A stretch of DNA of 64,000 bases from Nocardia neocaledoniensis (GTDB taxonomy: Bacteria; Actinomycetota; Actinomycetes; Mycobacteriales; Mycobacteriaceae), in contig NZ_QGTL01000002.1 in NCBI RefSeq assembly GCF_003182135.1, forward strand, positions 248,001 through 312,000. The letters run 5' to 3'. Positions 54,247 to 62,326 of the stretch are shown here, piece by piece. Numbering within the stretch: position 1 is the stretch's first letter; every line of letters starts with the position of its first letter. The translations under genes were made by a program, and so were the position numbers. Below the pieces are notes generated by a model, which saw only the letters and a list, made by a program, of their open reading frames with translations, was not told the origin of the DNA and ran no database searches.

Positions 54247-55580
54247 TGACCTACGAAGACTACAAAGCCAGAGTCATTGCCGCACAGGAGCTCTGGAACC
54301 AAGAGCGCAGCGGGATCTACCTCACCCAGCATCTCGCCCAACTATCGACAATCTTTGCCGGTGAGACGCAACCGAATCATCTCAACGGAAACGACGACAG
54401 CTACGACCACATGACCTTGGCCCAGATGCAGAGCGCCGTCGCGGCGATGAAGCCGAGTGCTGTGCAGGGCGCGTCGGAGGCGTGGTCGAAGATCAGCACC
54501 GACCTGTCGACCACCCTGCAGGCCTTCAACAAAGCCTTCGAAGCCGTCAGCACGGGACCGGATGGCTGGGACGGCCAAGCCGCGAGCGCGGCGGTCACCG
54601 CGGTGGGGAACTATGTGCAGCAGTCCGCGTCGCTGCCGGCGGCGGCTTTGGCCGTCAGTCTCAAGCTCGCGGAGATGAAGACCGGGCTGGAACAGACCCA
54701 GACCCTGATGCCCGGGCTCACCGAGCGGCCGACGCTCACCGACAAGACTCTTCCGACCGACGGCGACACCAAGCTCGGTGACTACCAGGGCGACGAGGCC
54801 GAGGAAGAAGCCCGGCGCATCCTGCGCACCGTCTACGGCCAGGTCGCCGTCCAATCCGACACCGGCGTCCCCTTCATGCCGACCGCACCGAAGATCGTCG
54901 CCGAGGACGGGGGCGGGGATCCGTCCGCCCTGGGCGGCGGTACCTCGGGACCGACGGGCGGCAACACCGACACCTCGGGGACGGGCGGCGGGCAGCAGAC
55001 GCCCGAGGACACCGGCGGGGACCAGACACCGCAGGAGACCGGGAATCCGACGGCGACGGACGGCGATTCGTCGTCACCGGACACCGATCCCTCGTCGACC
55101 GACGACGGCGACACCACCGCAGCGTCCACGGCCACACCCACCACGACGAATCCCAATGCCGCGCAGGCGGGTACACCCACGACGGCAAGCCCGTCCGCGC
55201 AGAATCCAGCCACGGCGACACCCCTGGGAACCACTCCGGGCGCCGGGCGCGGTGGCGGCGGTTCCGGTGGCGGCGGCGGCCGGGGCGGCACCTCGTCCGG
55301 CGCTCCCGGGGCCGGCCGTTCGGTGACGGGCGCGCCGAGCGGCACGGGCCAGCCCGCGGCGGCCGCGGCGGGCCGGGCAGCGGCGGCCGGCACGGGCCGC
55401 GCGGGCATGATGGGCATGCCCGGCATGGGCGGCGCCGGCGCTCGTGGCCAGAACGACGACGAACACCGTGGCGTCCCGGACTATCTGATCAATCAGGAGA
55501 ACGGCGAGATACTCACCGGGATCGGCGACATCAGAACGGTGCCACCGGTGATCGGCGGGGACGACGGTGCCCAGCAGTAG
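54246..55580 (+). CDS. PPE-like type VII secretion substrate with low-complexity tail
   Basis: A 444-residue protein. The N-terminal 210 residues are helical, with a WxG turn at 108-110 (TGPDGWDGQAASAA), like PPE/EspB-type substrates. The middle (about 215-345) is Gly/Thr/Ser/Pro-rich and disordered, followed by a Gly/Ala/Arg/Met-rich part (GMMGMPGMGG) and a C-terminal conserved-looking block HRGVPDYLINQENGEILTG. It is coupled to the ESX-like gene by TGATG and overlaps the EspG-like start by 14 bp. Probably exported by an ESX system encoded elsewhere. Confidence 0.75.
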   Translation: MTYEDYKARVIAAQELWNQERSGIYLTQHLAQLSTIFAGETQPNHLNGNDDSYDHMTLAQMQSAVAAMKPSAVQGASEAWSKISTDLSTTLQAFNKAFEAVSTGPDGWDGQAASAAVTAVGNYVQQSASLPAAALAVSLKLAEMKTGLEQTQTLMPGLTERPTLTDKTLPTDGDTKLGDYQGDEAEEEARRILRTVYGQVAVQSDTGVPFMPTAPKIVAEDGGGDPSALGGGTSGPTGGNTDTSGTGGGQQTPEDTGGDQTPQETGNPTATDGDSSSPDTDPSSTDDGDTTAASTATPTTTNPNAAQAGTPTTASPSAQNPATATPLGTTPGAGRGGGGSGGGGGRGGTSSGAPGAGRSVTGAPSGTGQPAAAAAGRAAAAGTGRAGMMGMPGMGGAGARGQNDDEHRGVPDYLINQENGEILTGIGDIRTVPPVIGGDDGAQQ

Positions 55581-56316
55581 ATTCACCGGGCAGGAATTCG
55601 ACATCCTGTGGTCGGCCTACGGTCGTGACCGTTTGCCCTATCCGCTGCGATTCCGTACCGATATCGAGGAATTCGACGCGTTGCGCCGCGATCGCGAACG
55701 CGCGGTGGCGAATTTGCTCGACAAATACGATCCGGGTGCAGAACGCGCGCTGGGCACACTGCTGAATCCGGATGCCCGGCTCGAATCGAAAGGATTTGCC
55801 GGAAAAGGCGATCCGCGAATCATCCGATTCCACGGCGCGATTCGCGGCGAGGAGGGCGCCGCGCTCACCCAGGAACCCGGCACCGCCGAGGACACCGGTG
55901 GCGAGGTGGTGCTCACCTGGGGCGCGGCCGACGAGGTCGCCGCGGCGGCGGTCGCGGCCCTGCCCGAATGCGGTCCGGGCACACGGGCGCCACTGGAGAT
56001 TCCGCGAGCCCGCATCGCCGAGGAGGACGAGCACTTCGAGTACCGCAGGGGCGCGATGTCGGCGGCCGAGCAGGTCGATCGCCTGTTCCGCCGGCCACGC
56101 TCCGGCTACGGCGAGATCGCGGCGTATTCCGGCGGCGCGGTGGATTCGCGCCCGACGCCCGCGGTGCGCACGTTCTGGTGGATGGACTACCCGGACGGTC
56201 GCTACTACGCCCGGACCGGCGACCCGATCATCGCCGAACCACTGGACGGCGCCCGCATGGTGGCCGGTATCCGGCAGATGCTGCGTCGCGCGCAGCGACA
56301 CCATCGCGGCGAATAG
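55567..56316 (+). CDS. EspG-like ESX secretion chaperone
   Basis: A 249-residue cytosolic protein starting at GTG 55567, 14 bp before the PPE-like stop, with GGCGGGGA upstream. Beginning with FTGQEFDILWSAYGRDRLPYP it has the EspG family outline: N-terminal beta sheet, central helices, and the C-terminal VRTFWWMDYPDGRYYAR strand region followed by LDGARMVAGIRQML. EspG proteins bind PPE partners and deliver them to a matching ESX apparatus, so this should serve the preceding PPE-like protein. No core ESX gene is in the window. Confidence 0.8.
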   Translation: MPSSRFTGQEFDILWSAYGRDRLPYPLRFRTDIEEFDALRRDRERAVANLLDKYDPGAERALGTLLNPDARLESKGFAGKGDPRIIRFHGAIRGEEGAALTQEPGTAEDTGGEVVLTWGAADEVAAAAVAALPECGPGTRAPLEIPRARIAEEDEHFEYRRGAMSAAEQVDRLFRRPRSGYGEIAAYSGGAVDSRPTPAVRTFWWMDYPDGRYYARTGDPIIAEPLDGARMVAGIRQMLRRAQRHHRGE

Positions 56317-56514
56317 TCCCCGCGCAACAGGCGATTTCCCGACAATTCATGTTCAGGCAAATATTGTCGAGGAATCGAATTGTCGAACAATGGACACGCC
56401 GCATTCGCGCCGCTCCGCGCACTATTTTCCGAACACCTCTATCGCGCCGCATTTCCGCTGGCTATCGTAGGCGCGTTAGGCGAAACACTATCCCTCGGAA
56501 AGGACCGTGTGGAG

Positions 56515-56673
56515 ATGGCTGACAAGTCCAAGAAAGCGCCTAAGAAAATGCCCAAGCAGATGTCGCGGCAGCAGCAGCAACAGCGACAGGAGCAGATGGG
56601 CGACGAATCGCAAGGCATGACGCGAGCCGGCCAGGAAGATCGGCGTGAACCGCGCCGCCCCAGCCAGCACTGA
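56515..56673 (+). CDS. small basic Lys/Gln-rich protein
   Basis: A 52-residue protein starting MADKSKKAPKKMPKQMSRQQ, followed by further Gln/Arg. It starts at ATG 56515 (GTG 56509 is an alternative), with GGAAAGGA upstream. It is highly charged and probably disordered; no fold is recognised. It is separated by 198 bp from the EspG-like gene and followed by a hairpin. That gap holds two ATTGTCGA direct repeats near 56360-56390 and is less GC-rich, so it likely contains its own promoter. Confidence 0.55.
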   Translation: MADKSKKAPKKMPKQMSRQQQQQRQEQMGDESQGMTRAGQEDRREPRRPSQH

Positions 56674-56685
56674 TCCTCGTGTGTC

Positions 56686-56719
56686 GACGAGCCGCCGGTC
56701 CCCCTTCCGGCGGCTCGTC
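56686..56719. terminator. hairpin between small protein and ABC operon
   Basis: A perfect 13-bp stem (56686-56698 with 56707-56719), 8-nt loop, between convergent genes. No U-tract. Confidence 0.75.
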
Positions 56720-56723
56720 CACG

Positions 56724-58682
56724 TCAGGAGCCGACGCCGAGCAGCGCGGGGGCCACGGATTCGGCCTGGACGCGGCGGGCCGTTGGATCGGGGGTGGGGA
56801 CCGCGTCGAGCAGGCGGCGGGTGTACTCCTGGGCCGGTGCCGCGAAGACGGTGCCGACCGCGCCGGATTCGACGATCCGGCCCTGCCGCAGCACCACCAC
56901 CCGATCGGCGACCTGATGAACGACGGCCAGATCGTGGCTGATGAACAGGCTGGCGAAGCCGTATTCGGCGCGCAGGTCGGCGAACAGGTCCAGCACCTGC
57001 GCCTGGACCGAGACATCGAGGGCGCTGGTCGGTTCGTCGGCCACCAGCAGGCGCGGCGCCAGGGCGAGCGCGCGGGCCAGCGCGACCCGCTGACGTTGCC
57101 CGCCGGACAGTTCACCCGGCCTGCGGTCCGCGTAATCCCTGGGTAGTCGCACCGATTCGAGCAGATCACCCACCTTGGACCGCAGCAGCGAACCCGACGC
57201 GACGCGATGCACCGCGAGCGGCTCGCCGATGGCGTCGGCGACGCTGCGGCGCGGGTCCAGCGACGCGCTCACATCCTGGTGCACGAGTGCGACATTCCTG
57301 CGCAGCGCGCGCACTTCCCGTGGAGACAACCCGGCGAGCGAAACTCCTTGCAGGGTCACGGTTCCCGAGGTAGCGGGAACGAGCCCGAGGGCGGTGCGCC
57401 CCAACGTGCTCTTGCCCGACCCCGATTCGCCCACCACACCGAGCACTTCCCGTGGCCCGAGGGTGAGGGAGATGTCGTGCAGCGCGGGGAAGGACGGGGC
57501 GCCGTGCCGCCCGGGGTACACCACGGACAGGTCTTCGACGCGCAGCACCTCGCGATACTCGGCTTCCGCGGTGCCGCCGCCCTTCTCGGCCACGACGGCG
57601 GGCCCGCGCGTGATGACCCGCCGCAGGACGCCACGTGGCCGAATACGGTCACCTGCCGCATCGTGGTCCGAACCGGCGACGGAATCGTCCCTGCCGCCCT
57701 CGCGGGCAGAGGCGCCCCGCGCGACGACTGGATCGGCGGCACCGCGGCCGGTTTCGCTTCCACGGGAACCGGATTCGGCGCCGACGCCGTCGGCGCGACC
57801 CGCCGCGCCGTCTCCGGCGACAACAGACCGGTCGTCGCGCCCTGCGAGATCCGTTGCGCTGCGGCCGGCTTCGTCGCCACTGCCGACGGCGGACGCTTCG
57901 GCCCCGGGCAACCGCGGTACCGAGGCGAGCAACGTACGCGTGTACTCCTCCCCCGGCTCGGCGAACAACCCGAACACCGACTGCTCCTCCACCACCCGGC
58001 CCGCCCGCAACACCACGACGCGATCGGCGATCTCGGCGACCACGCCCAGGTTGTGGGTGATGAACAGGACGGCCGTGCCCCGCTCCCGCTGCAGCGACCG
58101 GAGCAGGTCGAGGATTTCGGCCTGCACCGTCACGTCGAGGGCGGTGGTCGGTTCGTCGGCGATGAGCAGGTCCGGATCGCCGGACAGTGCCAGGGCGATG
58201 ACCACGCGCTGCTTCTGCCCACCGGACAGCTGGTGCGGATACCAGCCGAGCCGCTGCTCGGGCTCCGGGATGTCCACGGCGGCAAGCAGTTCCACCGCGC
58301 GTGCCCGGGCCGTTTTCGTGTCGCGGACACCGTGCGCCCGCAGGGCCTGCACCAACTGGGTACCGATCTTCTGCACCGGATTCAGCGCGGTCTGCGGTTC
58401 CTGGAACACCATGGCCGCCGTGGTGCCCCGCACCGCGCGCAGTTGCGCTTCGGTCGCACCGACGATGTCGGTGTCGGCCAGCCGGACGGTGCCCGCGGCG
58501 GTGGCGGTGGCGGGCAGCAGGCCGAGCACGGAACGCGCGGTGAGCGACTTGCCCGAGCCGGATTCGCCCACCAGCGCGACGATCTCACCGCGCCGCACCC
58601 GCAGGCGGACGCCGTCCACCACGGTCCGCTCGCCGAATCGGATGGTCAGCTCGTCGATGTCGAGCACGACCTCGCCGCTCAT
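56724..58682 (-). CDS. fused double ATPase of an oligopeptide/nickel-type ABC transporter
   Basis: A 652-residue protein with two complete ABC ATPase domains (DppD- and DppF-like). The first domain has Walker A GESGSGKSLTA and signature LSGGQKQRVVIALAL; the second has GESGSGKSTLGRT and LSGGQRQRVALARAL; each is followed by a Walker B LLIADEPT/LLVADEPT. A roughly 100-residue Ser/Gly/Asp/Ala-rich linker (about 260-360) joins them. It powers import of the solute bound by the lipoprotein of this operon. The start overlaps the permease stop (ATGA). Confidence 0.93.
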   Translation of the reverse strand: MSGEVVLDIDELTIRFGERTVVDGVRLRVRRGEIVALVGESGSGKSLTARSVLGLLPATATAAGTVRLADTDIVGATEAQLRAVRGTTAAMVFQEPQTALNPVQKIGTQLVQALRAHGVRDTKTARARAVELLAAVDIPEPEQRLGWYPHQLSGGQKQRVVIALALSGDPDLLIADEPTTALDVTVQAEILDLLRSLQRERGTAVLFITHNLGVVAEIADRVVVLRAGRVVEEQSVFGLFAEPGEEYTRTLLASVPRLPGAEASAVGSGDEAGRSATDLAGRDDRSVVAGDGAAGRADGVGAESGSRGSETGRGAADPVVARGASAREGGRDDSVAGSDHDAAGDRIRPRGVLRRVITRGPAVVAEKGGGTAEAEYREVLRVEDLSVVYPGRHGAPSFPALHDISLTLGPREVLGVVGESGSGKSTLGRTALGLVPATSGTVTLQGVSLAGLSPREVRALRRNVALVHQDVSASLDPRRSVADAIGEPLAVHRVASGSLLRSKVGDLLESVRLPRDYADRRPGELSGGQRQRVALARALALAPRLLVADEPTSALDVSVQAQVLDLFADLRAEYGFASLFISHDLAVVHQVADRVVVLRQGRIVESGAVGTVFAAPAQEYTRRLLDAVPTPDPTARRVQAESVAPALLGVGS

Positions 58683-59527
58683 GTCACTCTCCTTGCCCGG
58701 CCCAGTGCCTGGGCGATCAACAGAAATCCGAGGGTGAGGCCGGCGACGACGACCAGCGGTCCCACCGCCATCCACGGGTTGGCGTCGAGATTGCCGATGG
58801 ACTCGCCGATCAGCGACCCGAGCGAGGGCTGTGGCGGCAGCACCCCGATGCCGATGAAGCTCATCGCGCCCTCGATGAACACCGCCACCGACAGCGACAG
58901 CGCGAACTGCACGCCCAGCGGCTCGAGCACGTGCGGCAGCACGTGGCGGCGCAGCGTCCACCAGGTGTCGGCGCCGATGACCTCCGACGCCTCGACGAAG
59001 GGCTGCTCGCGCACCGCGAGCACGGCCGTGCGGATCTGGCGCCCGAAGATCGGGATCTCGGCGGCGATGATCACGATGACCACCGCGTGCGCGCCCGGCC
59101 CCGTGATCGCGGTCAGCGCGATGGCGAAGATCAGCGAGGGGAACGCCAGGATCAGGTCGAACACGCGCTGCGCGGTGACGTCCGCCAGCGGGTGCACGGT
59201 CGCCGCGAGCCCGACCAGCGAGCCGATCGCCGCGCCGACGGGCACCGCGAGCAGCACGATCACCAGATCGACCCGGATACCGGCCAGCACCCTGGACCAC
59301 ACGTCGCGATTGAGATGGTCGGTGCCGAGCCAGTGCTCGGCGCTCGGGCCCACCAGGTTGGCGCCGGGAATCTGGGCGAGCGGGTCGTAGGCGCTGAGCA
59401 CTCCGGCGAGCACGCCGGCCAGGGCGATCACGCCGACGAGCACGACCCCGGCCAGACCCTGCCCCCGACGCAGGGCCGTGAGCGGGTGGCTCGATGTCGT
59501 CGGCGGCGCCACCTGCGTGACCGTCAT
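58679..59527 (-). CDS. ABC transporter permease, DppC-type
   Basis: A 282-residue membrane protein with about six helices. The N-terminus contains PLTALRRGQGLAGVVLVGVI, then LGTDHLNRDVWSRVLAGIRV, characteristic of DppC/OppC. The EAA loop reads EASEVIGADTWWTLRRHVLPHV. It starts within the stop of the DppB-like gene (ATGA) and is followed by the ATPase in the same way, so the operon is fully coupled. Confidence 0.93.
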   Translation of the reverse strand: MTVTQVAPPTTSSHPLTALRRGQGLAGVVLVGVIALAGVLAGVLSAYDPLAQIPGANLVGPSAEHWLGTDHLNRDVWSRVLAGIRVDLVIVLLAVPVGAAIGSLVGLAATVHPLADVTAQRVFDLILAFPSLIFAIALTAITGPGAHAVVIVIIAAEIPIFGRQIRTAVLAVREQPFVEASEVIGADTWWTLRRHVLPHVLEPLGVQFALSLSVAVFIEGAMSFIGIGVLPPQPSLGSLIGESIGNLDANPWMAVGPLVVVAGLTLGFLLIAQALGRARRVT

Positions 59528-60483
59528 GACCGTCCCCCGATCCGGATCCGCGGATCCAGCCAGGCGTGGGCGATGTCGGTGACCAGCTGGATCACCACGA
59601 ACACCACCACCGACAGCAGCAACAGCACCTGCACGAGCGGATAGTCGCGCCTGCTGATGCCCTGTTCGATGAGCTGCCCGATGCCGGGCCACACGAACGC
59701 CGCCTCCACCAGGACCGCGCCGCCGAGCAGCTGCCCGGTCTGGATGCCGAGCACGGTGAGCATGGTCGGCAGCGCGTTGCGCAGCGCGCCGCGGGTGACG
59801 ATCTCGCGATGCGCGACACCCAGCGAACGGGCCGTCAGCACATAGGGTTTCGCCAGTTCGGTGCGCAGCGACTCGGTGAGGAACCTGGTCAGCGCCGCGG
59901 CCACCGGCAGCGCCAGGCAGATCGCGGGCAGCAGCAGGTACTGCACCGCGATGTCGGGCCGCGCGATGAACCCGTCCGGCGGCACACCACCGGCGGGCAG
60001 GACCGGGATCGCCACCGCGAACACCAGCACCAGCAGCGGCCCGACGACGAAGGTCGGCAGCGCGACGGCGACCGTATTGGCCGCGGCGACAATGCTGTTC
60101 AGCCAACGAGTCGGCCACAGCACCGAGGCGACCGACACGGCCAGGCTCACCAGCACGGCCAGCAGCAGCGCGGACACGGTGAGGACCAGCGTGTTGGTGA
60201 GCCCCCGCCCGACCAGGTCGGTGATCTGCCCGCCGATGATGTAGGAACGGCCGAGATCCAGGGTGAACAGGTCGGCCAGCCAGCTCAGGTACTGCACCGG
60301 AACGGAACGGTCGAGTCCGAGCTGATGCCGGATCGCCGCGATCGACTCCGGGGTGGCGTCGTTGCCCGCCAGGATGGTGGCCGGATCGCCGGGCACCAGC
60401 CGCAGCAGCAGGAAGATCAGTACCGAGGCCGCGAACAGCACGAGCACCGCCGACGGCAGCCGGTGCAGCAGATAGCGGGTCAT
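59524..60483 (-). CDS. ABC transporter permease, DppB-type
   Basis: A 319-residue membrane protein with about six helices. The N-terminus MTRYLLHRLPSAVLVLFAAS and the following LLRLVPGDPATILAGNDATPE are hallmarks of DppB. The EAA loop is YVLTARSLGVAHREIVTRGALRNALP. It is coupled to the binding-protein gene upstream by a 4-bp overlap. Confidence 0.93.
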   Translation of the reverse strand: MTRYLLHRLPSAVLVLFAASVLIFLLLRLVPGDPATILAGNDATPESIAAIRHQLGLDRSVPVQYLSWLADLFTLDLGRSYIIGGQITDLVGRGLTNTLVLTVSALLLAVLVSLAVSVASVLWPTRWLNSIVAAANTVAVALPTFVVGPLLVLVFAVAIPVLPAGGVPPDGFIARPDIAVQYLLLPAICLALPVAAALTRFLTESLRTELAKPYVLTARSLGVAHREIVTRGALRNALPTMLTVLGIQTGQLLGGAVLVEAAFVWPGIGQLIEQGISRRDYPLVQVLLLLSVVVFVVIQLVTDIAHAWLDPRIRIGGRS

Positions 60484-62057
60484 GACAGGAAGGTGTCGGT
60501 GAGGACGGGTTCGCGGCGTTTGGTCCAGCCGAAACCGTGCACCTTGTTCGCCGACGAGTACTGCTGGAAGCGCACGCCGATCTCGATCAGGAACAGTCCT
60601 TCCAGCAGCTGGTCGCTGATGGCCTGGTAGGCGCGCACCGCGTCGGGGCCGGTGGCCTGCGGCAACTTCCAGGCGGCGTCGGCGGCGCCGGTGTAGGCGG
60701 GCGAGTCGTAGCGCGAGGCGTTGCGGCGGGCGTTGAACGGGTAGGCGCTCACCGTCAGGGTGGACGGCACGAACTGGGCCCACGAGTGGTCGGTGACCCA
60801 CAGGCCCCGGAACTGCTGGCCGGTGAGCTGTTTGACGAAGGTCGCGGCGTCGACCGGGTCGAGGACTACCTCGATGCCGATCTCGGCGAGGTTGGCCTGC
60901 ACGATCTGGGCCACCTCGTCGTATCCCGGCGCGAACGTCAGCGGCAACCGCGGCGGCTTGCCCGCCTGGGCGAGCAGTTCCTTGGCCTTGCCGATGTCGC
61001 GACCGAATCTGGTGTTGCGTGATTCGTCGTAGGCGGGTGAGGTCTTCGGCCACGGCGCGTTGAGCGGGTAGCCCGCACCGCGGAACACCTCGGCGATCAC
61101 CCGCTCGCGGTCGAGCCCGTACGCGATGGCTTGGCGCACCCGGAGATCGGCGAGCGCCGGTTCGGTGACATTGACACCGACGTAGATCTGCAGCTCGGCG
61201 CCTTCGAGATTGTCCACCTGGAAGCCGCCCGACTTGCCCAGGTTCTCGGCGTCACGGAAGGCCAGTTCCCTGGCGACGGCGATCTGTCCCGATTTCAGCG
61301 CGCTCAGCAGCGCCGTCGGATCGGGGATGATCGACACCTCGACGCGGTCGAGATAGGGCCGCTCGGGAATCCGGTAGTCGGGATTGCGCTCGAAGATCAA
61401 CTGCGAGTTCGGGATCCGCTGCACGTACTTGAACGGTCCGGTGCCGATGTAGACGTCGCCGGTGCCGAGCCGGTCGATGGACTCGCTGTCCAGGATCGGC
61501 ACGGTGTCGAGCAGGTCGTAGATGTTGCTCAGCGGGTGCGCCAGCTGGAGCACGATGCGGGTGGGCGAGACGATGTCGAAGCCGGTGACCGCGGCGGCCG
61601 TACTGCGCAGCTGCGCCGACCATTTCGCGTCGGCGTAGGTGCGGATCGAGAATTCCACGTCCTTGGCGGTGAACTGCCTGCCGGAGTGGAACTTCACGTC
61701 GTCGCGCAGGTCCAGCGTGATCGAGCGGCCGTCGGCGGCGAGCTGCCACGCCTTCGCCAGCAGCGGTCGGGGTTCGAGCTTGTCGTTGGGGTAGCGGATC
61801 AGCGACTCGTAGACCAGGCCGATGACGACCGGCGTCGCCGCGGTGTTGGTGAGGATGTTGGCTGGCACGAGGTCTTCGCGGATGCCCACCTTCAAGGTGC
61901 CGCCGCGCACCGGGGTGGCGTCGCGGCCGCCCGCTTTCTGTTCCCCCACCGCGGACGTGCACGCGGCCAGCGCAGCGCCGCCGAAGATGGCGGCCGCGGC
62001 GATTCCGCCGGCGCGCAGGAAGTTACGGCGGTCCAGACCACCGGAGGTGAAGCTCAT
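60480..62057 (-). CDS. solute-binding lipoprotein (SBP family 5) of the ABC transporter
   Basis: A 525-residue binding protein. ATG 62057 is chosen because GAGGA lies 8-9 bases upstream. The N-terminus combines a twin-arginine motif (DRRNFLRAGG) with a lipobox ALAAC, so it is a Tat-exported lipoprotein. The body has the family 5 (DppA/NikA/oligopeptide) fold, with GGTLKVGIREDL at the mature start, ITLDLRDDVKFHSGRQFTAKDV and GTGPFKYV. The ligand is not evident. Given the leader peptide and the divergent sulfatase, a sulfur-containing compound is a reasonable guess. Confidence 0.9.
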   Translation of the reverse strand: MSFTSGGLDRRNFLRAGGIAAAAIFGGAALAACTSAVGEQKAGGRDATPVRGGTLKVGIREDLVPANILTNTAATPVVIGLVYESLIRYPNDKLEPRPLLAKAWQLAADGRSITLDLRDDVKFHSGRQFTAKDVEFSIRTYADAKWSAQLRSTAAAVTGFDIVSPTRIVLQLAHPLSNIYDLLDTVPILDSESIDRLGTGDVYIGTGPFKYVQRIPNSQLIFERNPDYRIPERPYLDRVEVSIIPDPTALLSALKSGQIAVARELAFRDAENLGKSGGFQVDNLEGAELQIYVGVNVTEPALADLRVRQAIAYGLDRERVIAEVFRGAGYPLNAPWPKTSPAYDESRNTRFGRDIGKAKELLAQAGKPPRLPLTFAPGYDEVAQIVQANLAEIGIEVVLDPVDAATFVKQLTGQQFRGLWVTDHSWAQFVPSTLTVSAYPFNARRNASRYDSPAYTGAADAAWKLPQATGPDAVRAYQAISDQLLEGLFLIEIGVRFQQYSSANKVHGFGWTKRREPVLTDTFLS

Positions 62058-62173
62058 CGTGGGATTCCTCGAAGACACGTCGGCCCGCGAGGCGGGCCGG
62101 TCGGCGCGGCACTCGGCGGCGCCGGGGAAAGGGAGACATCGGCCGTTCGGCCGCGTCCGTCAGCGGACGGACG

Positions 62174-62227
62174 TCAGCCGCGCTGGACGCGACACGAACA
62201 GCAGCTGGTGGGCTGGGTCGTGGGCAC
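62174..62227 (-). CDS. leaderless Cys-containing leader peptide of the ABC operon
   Basis: A 17-codon frame from GTG 62227 reading MPTTQPTSCCSCRVQRG. It would be leaderless: the start codon coincides with the predicted transcription start 7 bases after a -10 element. Cys-Cys-Ser-Cys in a short leaderless ORF upstream of an operon matches the polycysteine attenuators described in mycobacteria. Several GC hairpins lie between it and the binding-protein gene (62058-62173), including one with GGCCCGC/GCGGGCC arms near 62078-62096. Too short for ORF callers; supported by pattern only. Confidence 0.6.
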   Translation of the reverse strand: MPTTQPTSCCSCRVQRG

Positions 62228-62234
62228 GGCAGTG

Positions 62235-62263
62235 ACGCTAACAAGTAGCGAAGCGAGGGTCAC
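62235..62263 (-). promoter_or_regulatory. predicted promoter of the leader peptide and ABC operon
   Basis: On the minus strand: -35 GTGACC (62263-62258), a 17-bp spacer, -10 TAGCGT (62240-62235), then 7 bases to GTG 62227. TAGCGT fits the actinobacterial TANNNT -10. The sulfatase promoter on the other strand probably overlaps (CATAAT at 62283-62288). The 269-bp gap 62058-62326 is otherwise leader sequence. Confidence 0.55.
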
Positions 62264-62326
62264 CGATTCCACGCACCCTGCACATAATCCTGGTGACCAG
62301 CGGATATCTCGCCTTTACTGCCGGTC

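Noticed and set aside
62160..62202. Alternative leader-peptide frame ending LLFVSRPARLTSVR, resembling other actinobacterial leader peptides
   Set aside because: There is no upstream start codon in that frame before a stop, whereas the CCSC frame has a start aligned to a promoter. It remains a weak alternative.
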